Assembly: GCF_008831285.2 (NCBI RefSeq)
Contig: NC_045147.1
Span: 11,413,427 to 11,477,426, forward strand
Reading direction: 5' to 3'
DNA length: 64,000 bases
DNA from: Nymphaea colorata
Taxonomy: Eukaryota; Streptophyta; Magnoliopsida; Nymphaeales; Nymphaeaceae
The notes beneath the pieces were generated by a model, which worked only from the letters and a program-made list of their open reading frames with translations, ran no database searches and was not told the origin of the DNA. The translations under genes were made by a program, and so were the position numbers. The number at the start of each line of letters is the position of its first letter. Position 1 is the first letter of the stretch. Positions 25,746 to 38,800 of the stretch are shown here, in pieces.

Positions 25746-26870
25746 TTGAATCAGGCTTCAACTCTCTCTCTGAACCAGTGGACCTCTAGTCAAGGGTTTG
25801 GAGATCTCGTTGGGCAGTCTTTTAGCATGACACAGAGGAAACAGCAAGGAATAAAGCGACAAGCAAGAGAGCCGAGATCGAAGCATTCCTTAATTAGTGA
25901 GGGCGCGGTTTCTTCACTGCTGCTGAGAAATGATGTGGGAGACCGGAAAACCCGACTGAGACGGGAGCTTTCCGCCGTCGGCCGATTCAACGGCGGAAGT
26001 AGTAAAATTACTAAGAAAAGGGATCGTTCTTCACCTACCCATGTGGGTGTGGGCTCGAAAGAAGCGTTTTTCGAATTCACCACCATTGATCTTTTCAGAT
26101 GGACGAATGTCCTCTGTGGTTTGTACTTAACGCAAAGTTTTTTTTTTCTTCTTTCTGATTGAAAAGAACAGAGTATTCAATTCCCGGTAAATAGACAGGT
26201 TGGATTAAAGCAGAGAGAAGGAACCGGCACAGGTACTGAGTTTTGGGTGGGTTTTAAGAGTGAGATGTTGTTTGGTGAATGAAATCTCTCCTGAAATGTG
26301 TTTTGATTTACCACTTCCAGAAGGAGCAATGAAGGCGCATTATTGTCGAGATACGCCCATTTTTGTCAAGAAATGATTTCACCTAAACTCGTTTAGACCT
26401 TTGAAAATTGATGATGAAATAGAAATGAAGATTGTGCAGCGTTTTCCAAGACCTTAGGGTGGTTTTTTCTTCTTTCTTCCTCGCGGGGAGCGCGTTCATT
26501 TTTTCTCATTTCCCCATTTCGGCTCGCCTCTGACAAGCCGACGGCATCCTCCACTTCCGAGCTTGCTTGATCTCTTTTAATACGTCAGAGAAGTCGGAAG
26601 CGGGAGGAGAAAGAGTTTGGACGAAGAAGAAGAAGGGTCAACGAGGCTGCGGAGGAGGAAGAGAGAGAGGCGACTCTGCTGGACACAGGTGAGTAGCGGC
26701 ACCCTCCGTCACTCAATTGCACTACATCTATCTCGAAAAGGTCGAGAAATTTACGGACAGGCGGGAAGAGGACTATTGGGTGGGGGGAGAAGAAGAAGAT
26801 AGGAGGAAATGTTTCTTCGCGCCCTAGGCTGAGATCGAAATCTGAGGATCGGACCTGCTAGGTGGCGGGA
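25746..26870 (+). promoter_or_regulatory. probable promoter and 5' leader of BIG3
   Basis: Base composition shifts to higher GC, with GGAGGA/GAAGAAG tracts at 26610-26670. A CAG|GTGAGT donor-like site at 26688/26689 and a CCCTAG acceptor-like site at about 26827 would allow a short 5' UTR intron. An open frame at 25746-26162 has no recognisable domain and I treat it as leader or spacer. Confidence 0.35.
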
Positions 26871-29800
26871 ATGGCTTCCCCGGAAGCCGATTCCCGTGTG
26901 GTTCTGCTCGTAAGTGGCGCTCTCGACAAAATCATCAAGAACGCTTCCTGGCGGAAGCATTCCAAGCTCTCCCATGAGTGCAAATCAGTGATCGAGAAGT
27001 TGGGTACCCCTTCTGGGGGCACGCCGGATTCCGAGTCGGAGGACTCCCCTCCAGGGCCCTTGCAGGACGGGGACATCGTCTTCAGCCTGTCCGAGTCTGA
27101 GACGATACTCAGCCCCCTGATCGGAGCCTGCTTGTCGGGGGTCCTAAAGATCGCAGATCCGGCGCTTGATTGCATTCAGAAACTGATCGTTCACGGGTAC
27201 GTTCGCGGCGAGGCGGACACTGATGGAAATCCAGAGGCGAAGCTCCTTTTCCGGTTGGTCGAATCTGTCTGCAAATGCCACGATTTGGGCGACGAGAGCA
27301 TCGAATTGCTGGTGTTGAGGACGCTGCTCTCTGCCGTTACATCGACCTCGTTGAGGATCCACGGCGATTGCCTCTTGCAGGTCGTTCGCACATGCTACGA
27401 CATCTATCTGGGGAGCAAGAATGTCGTGAATCAGACTACTGCGAAGGCATCTCTGATCCAGATGCTCGTCATTGTCTTCAGGAGGATGGAGGCTGATTCT
27501 TCGACTGTGCCTGTGCAACCCATCGTGGTCGCCGAGCTCATGGAGCCGACGGATAAATCAGGTTCAGGGGATGCTAACATGACCCAGTTTGTGCAGGGCT
27601 TCATCACCAAGATAATTCAGGATATCGACGGCGTTCTCAATCCGTCGGCCTCCATAAAGTCCCTGGGCGGTCATGATGGTGCATTTGAAACGACCGTTGA
27701 GACCACCAACCCGACGGATCTGCTGGATTCGACTGATAAGGATATGCTTGATGCCAAGTACTGGGAGATTAGCATGTATAAGACCGCTCTAGAGGGAAGG
27801 AAGGGGGAGTTGGCTGATGGGGACGGCGATAGAGATGATGAGGCGGAGGTCCAGATCGGTAATAAGCTTCGGAGAGACGCATTCTTGGTCTTCAGGGCAC
27901 TTTGCAAGCTTTCGATGAAAACCCCCCGACGGATGCGTCGGCAGACCCATTATCGATGCGCGGCAAAATTGTAGCTCTGGAGCTACTCAAGATATTGCTG
28001 GAGAATGCAGGAGCGATCTTCCGAACCAGTGAGAGGTGCTTTTCTATTCTTGGCATCCGAGTGCTGGATTGCTTCTGTTACATTCGTCCTCTTCTCACTC
28101 GGATAATACTTACTCGTATTAGACAAGAGCAATCGATAAATAAGCAAGATCAGTTTCAACTAGGTGGTCTTTTTCTGAACTGAAACCGGTAAACAGTGGA
28201 TGGTTGTGTGAACCTCAGCTCAAAAATTCGTCATTTCATTGGCTCTGTCCTTTTCCTTCTTTTGTAAAGGTTAAACTACTCAAGCGCTCTAGTCTAAAGT
28301 TCAATTTGATGATCTTTTTTGAACTGGAACAGATAAACAGTGGATGGTTGTGTGAACCTAAGCTTAAAAGTTCGTCATTTCATTGGCTTCTGTCTTTTTC
28401 TTTCGTTTATAAATGTTGCACCACTTCATTGCTCCAGCAAACCTGTGTGGATGTTTTTCTGTTCCTTTCATCCCTTAATCATTTTTCCTGCCCTTTAATC
28501 CTTGAATTTGGAAGCCCCATTCCTTGTTTATGTTTCTGCCGCCTTCAGTACTCAACATTTCTAACTTCATTTTCCTAAGCCATTATGCAAACAGCTTTTT
28601 ATTGCCTCTTAGCAGGAGAGAAGGTAAAATTATCCTACATTAAAGAACTGTTAAGTAGCTAAGGTTCTGATTTTAGGTAATGCATGCTTGAAATGTGACA
28701 GGTTTCTTGGAGCTATTAGGCAGTACTTGTGCTTGTCTTTGCTGAGGAACAGTGCTTCAACACTCATGATCGTTTTTCAACTTTCCTGCTCCATTTTTAT
28801 TAGTTTGGTCTCGAGATTTAGAGCAGGATTGAAAGCTGAGATTGGAGTTTTCTTCCCTATGATTGTTCTTAGAGTATTGGAAAATGTCGCGCAACCTAAT
28901 TTTCAGCAGAAAATGATAGTACTTCGCTTCATGGAAAAGCTCTCTGTAACTTCACAAATCCTGGTCGATATATTCATCAACTATGACTGTGATGTTCATT
29001 CGCCCAACATATTTGAGAGGTATGATCTATCTGCCGAACATAGTTGCTGAAATTTATGTTAAATTATTGCTCAGTTTCGTTCCACCAAGCGAAACAATTT
29101 TCTTCATAATTGTTAAGTGTAACCTTGAATTGCAAGTGTCGTCACTCGTCATCCTCATTAGATCAATATCAGCAAACTGGCTTCTGAGGTTAAAATATGG
29201 TGGTTGTCTCCTGGGAGTGAGGGTAATGCGAGAAATTACTCAAGAGACACTTTATAGACAGTTGTTTGCATTTCTCCAGAAAATTTTGAAATAATTAAAA
29301 TGTTTTCTATAGACAGAAGCACAAGAAGTTTAGCATTCCATTAATATATGTAGCTCTCCTATGCATTTATACATATTTTCCTTGACTGTTCTTTAAATGG
29401 ATTGCATGGAAAACTTGAATTTGAAATAGAATATACAGATGTTTTATTTAAGAAATATGAAAATGAGACATTCAGACCTTTTTCTAATACAGTAAAATAA
29501 GTTGGTAGGAATCTTCAGAATGAAAATCCTTTAATTGCATGAGCATTTAAATTTCAATAGAAGTATAATTTTGCTAGAGATTTGATGGTTTAACTTATCT
29601 TTTCTAAGACATCAAAAGCTCCAAAAGTGAATAGGTTCCTGATCTCAGACGGCCTTTTGAGGATATGTGATGGTTCTTTTAACAATGGCATAAGGTTGGG
29701 TTCTCCGAATAATTTTGGGCTCTGTATGCCTGCAGTGATGCAATGCAATGCTTATTTGATTAAATTCTGAAGTGCGAAGCATGATGGACAGTGTATCTGC

Positions 29801-32800
29801 AGATTCTGTGCCATGCACACTTCTGTATTTTGAATATGTATTTGCTATGGGTTGCTTCTAAAAGCTAGATTCATTGAAGTTTGTCATCATTCTGGGATTG
29901 TAGGTATAATGTAATATCATTTTCTTGTCAGAAAAATGCTCTGACTTGTGCTACTTAGCTTGAAAATCGAGAAAACGTGATTTGTCATTTTGGTGCTGTA
30001 TGGTCCTTTAGTTTTGACATCACATGTAGGCATTATAAATTTCTGGTTTAGTAAACATTTACAAGCAAATGAGCTGCAGAGGTGTTCATTACATGAATTG
30101 GCTTCCAGAACACACAAAAAGTACGTGTTGTTCATGTTGAATCCATACTGGAATTAACAGGGCAAGAGGACAGACCAGTTACTCTGTCTCTCACACCTTT
30201 TTCACGGTAGTGTAGCATGTGTTGCTTATGGTAATTTGATGATGATTATATTGTATTGCATGTAAAGCCATGACAAAATGCTTGTAAGCTTACTGCCATT
30301 TTAAAAATTGAAATCCATACAGAATTGTGAATGGCTTGCTTAAGACTGCCCAAGGGGTCCCTCCAGGTGCAGCCACTACTTTGCTTCCGCCTCAAGAATA
30401 CACCCTGAAAGTTGAAGCTATGAAGTGCTTAGTGGCAATTTTGAGATCAATGGGTGACTGGATGAACAAGCAGTTGCGGATCCCAGATCCTAATTCTGTT
30501 AAGAGATCTGAAGCGGATGAAAACAATAGAGAGGGCACTCCCGACTTGCCCAATGGTGACACTGAGAAGCCCACAGATGGAGTAGATTCTCATACTGAGC
30601 CAGCAAATGAAGTATCAGAGGCTGCAGCTCTTGAACAGCGCCGTGCTTATAAGCTTGAACTACAAGTAAAGATACTTCCTTACATGGCATTTCATTGCTC
30701 ATACCAACTTTGTGTTTTCCCTTCTCTTTTCCATTTAAAGTTGTATAGTTAACATATATAAACAATTTTGGCAGGAAGGTATATTTCTTTTCAATCAAAA
30801 GCCCAAAAAAGGGATTGAGTTCCTCATTAAAGCAAATAAAGTAGGAGATTCACCAGAAGAAATTGCTTCTTTTCTGAAGAATGCATCTGGTTTGAACAAG
30901 ACCTTGATTGGCGATTATCTAGGAGAAAGGGAAGAGTTATCACTGAAAGTCATGCATGCCTATGTTGACTCATTTGACTTTCAAGGGATGGAATTTGATG
31001 AAGCAATCAGACGCCTCCTACAAGGTTTCAGGTTGCCTGGAGAGGCACAAAAGATCGATCGCATTATGGAAAAGTTTGCGGAATGCTACTGCAAGTGCAA
31101 CCCAAAGGCATTTGCCAGTGCAGATACTGCCTATGTTCTGGCATATTCTGTGATATTGCTTAATACAGATGCTCACAATCCAATGGTTAAAAATAAGGTC
31201 TGGATTTTGTGCCAACTTTTACAAATAGGCTTATATCGAACTGTATATTGGAAAAGCTTATAATGAAAAATTCATAATGCAGATGTCACAAGACGATTTT
31301 ATAAGGAACAATCGTGGTATTGATGATGGCAAAGATCTCCCTGAAGAATATTTGCGGTCCTTGTATGAACGAATTTCTCGCAATGAGATCAAAATGAAAG
31401 AGGATGAATTGAATTCCCAACATCGTCAATCTACAAATTCCAACAGAATCTTGGGGCTTGACAGTATTTTGAATATTGTTATCCGCAAGAGAGGGGAAGA
31501 GAAAACCATGGAAACAAGTGATGACCTCATTAGGCATATGCAGGAGCAGTTCAAAGAAAAAGCACGCAAATCTGAGTAAGCCACAATTTTGCTCAATATT
31601 TCAAATGATTTCTTGTTTTTGGAGTGGCCCTGCTTGTAGTGATTACAACATGCCTGTAGGGGCTGTTCTCTCTGATGCATGTAGTTGCAGCTTCTGGAAC
31701 TGTGTTCTCATGTACCTCCTGTCGAGTTCTTGAGCTAATTTCCATTTCTCCAATATGTTTGTGTGCTGTCTAAAGGAAATTGATCTGCATCCCTTGTTAT
31801 AGCTGAAGAAAAAATTTCTTCTTTAATTGCAGATCAGTTTATTACGCTGCTACAGATGTTGTTATATTAAAATTCATGGTTGAGGTCTGCTGGGCTCCAA
31901 TGTTAGCTGCTTTCAGTGTTCCACTTGATCAAAGTGAAGACGAAGTTATTCTCTCTGAATGTCTTGAAGGTTTTCGACATGCCATTCATGTTACTGCAGT
32001 AATGAGAATGCAGACCCACAGAGATGCATTTGTCACTTCACTTGCAAAATTTACTTCGCTGCACTCGGCTGCAGATATAAAACAGAAAAATATTGATGCC
32101 ATTAAGGTTGGAATTGTTACCTGCTTTTGATTTGTAAAATGCTTGTTTAATTTTACGAATCCTGGGCCACAATGTTGCATGTTTTACACTTTGGGTTAAA
32201 TTGTTCAAGTTTGCTTTAGTTGCCTAAAATACGGAGTCGACCTGCCACTATTTTATGGTCTATGTGGTGATAATCCAGTAACAGCTTTGAGAATCGTAGC
32301 TTCCACTTGATAGCCATGCTATATTATGTGGACAAGCTGAAAACTTTTTTGGGTGGGGAAGTAACATGTGCTGAGATTTTTGGGTGTTTGGAACTCACTA
32401 ACCTGAGAGGTGCATGTATAGTTGTTACCATGATCTGTTGCAGTTGCTCCTAGAAAACCAAGGAATCCCCGTTTTTTACCACAAGGAGGACATTTTCTTT
32501 GTTTTGAACTTGCTGTAATGGCATGACCTGGATATTAAAGTGTAGAGCTCAGTAACCTGAGTGGTACATGTATAGTTGTGTACCATCTCTGTTTCAGACT
32601 TTCAGTTGCCTGTAAAACCCAGGAAACCCTTCCTTTCTCAAGGAAATTCTTCCCATCATTTTGGCCTTGTTTAATGACACATATTCTAGATATTGAACAA
32701 TAATCCTCCTTGCACTTTTAGTTGTTAAACAAATCACCCTTTGGAGCTCTTGTTGGCTTAAGAAGATTTTCCAGGAGATATCTGTGTGTAGTCTTCAGCT

Positions 32801-35800
32801 TTTGTGATCAGGAGAGTATTATTGTGTGACAGATAAGAATATTAAGTAGGCTAAAACTTGTGTCCATCAAGCATGGGTTGATCATTGAAACCACACTATA
32901 TGGTCAGTCCACATCTATATGACTACAAATAATTGCTGAAGATTTAGGCAAATGAACTTTGCCAGTTGATCATTGAACCCACACTATATGGTCAGTCCAC
33001 ACCTATATGCATGTGCTCAATTGCAAAGGAGTTTTTGTCATCTTAACCTGTTAAGCTGAAGACTTTTGTTGTTCATCGACAACTTAGTTTAATCCTTCAA
33101 GTTATTATACTGGATATTCTTTTGTCTATATGGAGCTGGATCACCTCTTTCTTTCTTTCTTTTTCTCTTTCAAGTTACAACAGCCATACAGCTGCTACCA
33201 AATGCTTGAGGAAGTATGCAAATGGACATGAGAGAAGATAATCGGTTTTCTAGAAAAAACAGCGAAAATCCATTGGGTGCTCAGATCCAAGTTTATTTCT
33301 CTAAATATATATTTATAATTTTATATTATATACATCAGCCAACATTGATGGACGGATGGCTTTTTTTACATTTTCCAACACTAAAAACTGTCATGAATGA
33401 TGCATTCCATGACGGTGTTTGATTGTCCATGGTTTTTTGCATGGAATGCACCATTTGCAATGGTTTTTAGCATTAAAAAATATAAAAAAAACCATCCGGT
33501 TAATCTCAATATATATATATATATATATATTGTATGTATATGACAGTTTAATGTTTTGTGTGCTGGATGGCTAAAATTCAAAAACTTGTTAAAAAAGAGT
33601 CACTCAATTGGTATATATATATATATATATCTGTATATATATTACACACACAACAAGTTTGAGTATCCTTCTTGCTCTCCTGAAAATTTGGTGTAAAAAA
33701 ATGTGTGTTATGCTGCTTGTACACAATTTCTCTTTATAAGTCTGGATATGCTTGGTTTAAAATTTAAATATTCAGATATACAAGCTGACCTTTTTAATTC
33801 AACAGACGATTGTGACAATTGCTGATGAAGATGGTAATTATTTACAAGAAGCATGGGAACATATTTTGACATGTGTTTCAAGATTTGAACACTTACACCT
33901 TCTAGGTGAAGGTGCTCCGCCTGATGCTACCTTCTTTGCGGTGCCTCAGAATGATCTGGATAAATCTAAACAGTCAAAATCGACTATGCTTCCTGTCCTT
34001 AAGAAGAAGGGACCTGGACGGCCGCAGTATCCAGCTGCAGCTGCCAGAAGAGGTTCGTATGACAGTGCTGGTGTTGGTGGAGATGCCTTTGGTGTAGTGA
34101 CAAGTGAACAGATGAATAATTTAGTGTCCAATTTGAACTTACTGGAGCAAGTAGGAGAAATGAATCGAATTTTTATACGAAGTCAGAAATTGAACAGTGA
34201 AGCAATAGTAGATTTTGTGAAGGCACTTTGTAAAGTATCCATGGAAGAGCTTCGATCTGCATCTAATCCTCGGGTTTTCAGCCTGACAAAGATTGTTGAG
34301 ATTGCGTAAGGATCTCTCATCTCTTCTTTCTATCTGCTTTGTTTATTGATCAACTCACTGGTATACTTGTCCCTGACTGCATTTTGCTGCTTATTTGCTT
34401 TGATAGTTCTATATTCTTACTTTTATGTTCGAACCTGTCTGTTTTGCAGGCATTATAATATGAACCGTATCAGGCTTGTATGGTCAAGCATCTGGCATGT
34501 ACTTGGTGAATTTTTTGTGAATATTGGTTGTTCTGAAAACCTCTCTATTGCAATTTTTGCCATGGATTCCTTGCGGCAATTGGCGATGAAGTTTCTAGAG
34601 AGGGAAGAACTGGCAAATTACAATTTCCAAAATGAGTTCATGAAACCTTTTGTCATTGTTATGCGGAAAAGTAGTGCAGTTGAAATTAGAGAACTGATAA
34701 TCAGATGCGTGTCACAAATGGTGCTGGCCCGTGTCAACAATGTTAAATCAGGCTGGAAAAGCATGTTCATGGTATACACAATTTGAATGGCTCCTTTTAT
34801 CATTGTTTTAGGCTTTAGATAGTAAAGGATTAGAATTTTTACCCATTATGCCATTCTACTGGTAATATGGATGCCCTCTTGTCTATTAGTTTTCTTTTTC
34901 TCTTTTTGTGGAAGACTCTTGACAATTCTGAGATATGACAAATGCAGGTTTTTACCACTGCTGCCTATGATGACCACAAAAACATAGTGCTGTTGGCTTT
35001 TGAAATCATTGAGAAGATTGTTCGAGAATATTTCCCTTATATAACTGAAACTGAAACAACAACTTTTACAGATTGTGTCAACTGCTTGATTGCATTTACA
35101 AACAGCAGATTCAACAAAGATATTAGCCTCAATGCAATTGGTTTTCTGCGGTTTTGTGCTGCCAAGCTTGCAGAGGGAGATCTTGGTTCCTCGATGAGGA
35201 ACAAAGAAACTGCCAGCAAACCTGCTTCCCTGTCACCCCGTGCAGGAAAAGATGGAAAAATTGACAGCCCACAATTTACTGATAAAGATGATCACTTGTA
35301 CTTTTGGTTTCCTTTGTTGGCTGGTAAGTGAACAGCCCACTGACTGTATTATTTTCTGGTTGATGTGGTTGATCATTTCCAGTTACCTTATCTTTTTGGA
35401 ATTTGAAACTCTTTCTTTTCTTTGGAGAAAAGATACTCAACTCAAACTAAATATGTCTTTGGATCTCTCTGCAGGGTTATCAGAACTTAGCTTTGATCCT
35501 AGACCGGAGATCAGGAAAAGTGCCCTGCAAGTTCTTTTTGATACACTACGGAACCATGGTCATCTGTTCTCACTGCCACTCTGGGAGCGAGTTTTTGATT
35601 CTGTTCTTTTCCCTATTTTTGATTATGTTCGCCATGCAATTGATCCATCAGGTGACATGTTGCAAGGGCATGGATTAGATGTTGATGGAAGCGAGCTGGA
35701 CCAAGATGCTTGGCTCTATGAGACATGCACATTGGCTCTACAACTTGTTGTGGACCTCTTTGTTAAGTTCTACAATTCTGTTAATCCATTACTCAAGAAG

Positions 35801-38800
35801 GTGCTAATGCTGCTGATAAGTTTCATTAAACGACCTCATCAGAGCCTTGCTGGCATTGGCATTGCAGCTTTTGTCCGTCTTATGAGCCATGCAGGGGGTT
35901 TGTTTTCTGAGGATAAGTGGCTAGAAGTGGTTTCATCACTTAAAGAAGCAACTACTGCCACACTTCCTGATTTCTCAAAGGTTCTTGATGAAATGAATAG
36001 AGCTTCTGTCATTAGTAGTGCAGAAGACTCATCCAGCAAACAAGGTGAGTCTTCTACTTCTACTGTGCCTGACGATGACATGGAGAACTCTAAAGGGCAG
36101 AGCTTGTACCTTGCCATTGCTGATGTCAAGTGCCGGACTGCTGTTCAACTTTTACTTATCCAGGTAACTGTTCTTTCTGATAGGGTTCCCATTTCAGTAT
36201 TTCATCCTATAGTTGGAGAAGCTTGAGCATGCCTAGCAAATTGTACAAAAAAATGAAGAATCTGCAGAAGAAGCTTTTTGCTTTTTTCTCCAAGGCCTCT
36301 GACAATTAAACCTAAATGGTGACTAAGTTGGGGGCCTAATGAGTTAAATTCACCAAAATACCTTCAATACTGACAAATTTCATTTCATTAGTTTTTTTAT
36401 GCAAACCTGCTAGGGATGTCCTTCGCGGACCTTTTGTTCAGCAAAAAGTGGAAATGTACAAGATTTACGGCAAAAACAAAAAAGGAAACACTGTCGGTGA
36501 TCAGAACATATTTTCGGCCAGGGACTTCCAGAACAACAGGGGAAACCCCATCATGTTCGTTAGTTTGTAATTATTACTTCTTAAACTATACTCCTTAATT
36601 TTGATACATAATATCCCATTTAATTAGATTTGTTTATTAATGTCTAAATTAGCTGGTTACTTTTTCCCCTAAATGCTAGAAAGTTAACCATGAGAAACTT
36701 AGGTGTGTTGACCAAGTTTTTCAGTTTCTAACACAAGGAAACCATGCCTGAGACATGAGACCTAGTTGCATACTATGTGGCAATGTTATCCGTATCGTAC
36801 GATACGGACGCGTATCGTATAGGTCAAGAAAACCTATACGATACGTGTTTGAAACACGATACGCGTCCGTATCGTACGCGTATCGCCCGTATCGTGCGAT
36901 ACGGGGGCCGTATCGTGCGATACGGGGCCCGTATCGTACGATACGGGCGATACACGCCCGTATCGTACGATACGGGAGAAAACACATATTTCTTTATTTT
37001 TTAAAAGTTTAAACACTCCTCCCCCTCTCTCTTCTTGTATTTAAAGACTCCAATAGATGTAGGTGGGAGAGATTTTGCCCATTTTCATTAAAAATAACCA
37101 AGGATTCATCAATTTGTGAGATATTATCGTTGAATCAGGAAAGATGATAACTATATGTTTTGAACTCATAAAATTGTGATGTAATCTAAGTCCTAAAACT
37201 CCAAGTCCTAAGACTCTAAGTCCTACAATTCTATAAAATTTTCAAGTTTAAAATCGTGATGGATGCTTATATGTTATTCTTGAAGATTTGATTTCTTATT
37301 TTTGAATGTGTCGTTGATACACATGAATGTTCCTTATGTATGCTGATCTTTTTTATATTTGAATACATGTTTCTTAATTTCTGATTTTTTGTTCATTTTT
37401 TCAGATTTTTAATGATTTTTTTTCTATTTTTTTATGATTTTTAAATATTTTTTAAAATTAAACAATTAATTTTACGATACGCTACGCTACGTTTGCGATA
37501 CGTTACGATACGGCGTATAGGTCGGCCCGACCGATACGCGATATGCTACGCCTTTTATAACATTGCTATGTGGCATAAAACATCGTGTCTGGCATCCTCG
37601 CTTCTAAGGCTTGCACCTGTTTAGGCTTGTGCAAATGCTTATAAGATTTGACTCCTGACTGCTTCCCCGATAGCTAAAGTCTAAACTAGCTGCATCGAAC
37701 TATCATTTTCATGTAATTGTTTAGAGAGCACAAAATTCTAGAGATGGTTTGACAGAAATAAACCTTTTTGATTGACCACAGAAAACCTTAGATGTGTTTG
37801 AACAACATTGCTAAATGCTAAGTTATGTGTGTTTTTCTATCAACAAAACTTTAGGTGTCCTTTTGGAGCTTATGGGAAAATCTGCATCAGAGTATGGCAA
37901 TTTTAACATATCGTCCTAATTGAGTTTAAACATTGGAGTTCAGAACTATATTTTTTGCTTTGTTCCCTTTCCTTGCAGGAGTATACACAAATATTCCTTC
38001 TTTCCCATAGCTCTTTAAGCCTTTTTCTTCCTAATTATTGTTGACTCCTGAAGCTATAGTGAAAAAGCAGGGGGATGTTGATGCGAGTGTCTATTCTAAC
38101 CATTTTTTGAAGTCTAGTCCTGAAGTTCTGTGTGTCCGTCCTTTTGGTGTACATAAATTGGGCTACCCGATTCTGATTCTTCTTAGAAAATATGCTTGCA
38201 GAAGAGTTAGCCATGCAATGTGCCACTATTTTTTTACTTTTTTTTTTCTTTCCTGGTTGGGATGCAATTGGTGTGTCCTTTTTTCATAGTCTGTTATTCG
38301 TTCGTTGGTCTTCAACACCAAGGACAATTCATAATGTTCATAGGCCAAAGTAACTTGTTGCAACGAAGGCTCCATGATATAACTGGACAATCTCAGGTCT
38401 ATTTCTTTCTGTCCTGATTACAGGCTATTATGGAGATCTATAACATGTACAGGGGCCATCTTTCTGCAAAGAACACAGTGGTACTCTTTGATGCCTTGCA
38501 TGTCATAGCATCTCATGCCCACAAAATAAACAGTGATGCTGTACTACGGTCTAAGTTGCAAGACCTAGGTTCGATGACACAGATGCAGGATCCCCCCTTG
38601 CTGCGCCTTGAGAATGAATCATACCAAATATGCCTAACATTGTTGCAGAACCTAATACTTGACAAACCTGTCAATTATGGAGATGTTGAAGCTGAAGATT
38701 TCCTCATTGACCTGTGCAAAGAAGTATTACAGGTTTACCTCGACACTGCACAGTATTTTCCACTGGCTGATGTAGCTAATGTTCGGCCTCAGTGGTTAAT

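Larger units (their letters stand above)
8850..26870. other. 18-kb spacer between the DUF668 gene and BIG3
   Basis: The first few hundred bases (to about 9210) are probably the 3' UTR and terminator region of the DUF668 gene. The rest is AT-rich, with elements listed separately: a hAT-type element, two SINE-like copies, a 47-bp tandem duplication, a GGGCCCGGGCCC-rich repeat, MITE-like sequences and degenerate GGATTTGGAT-type repeats. About 25740-26870 becomes GC-richer and is probably the promoter and leader of BIG3. No other gene can be supported. Confidence 0.5.

Noticed and set aside
38038-38417. Open frames inside BIG3 intron 10
   Set aside because: They are not in the BIG family sequence, and exon 10 joins exon 11 directly with correct phase.
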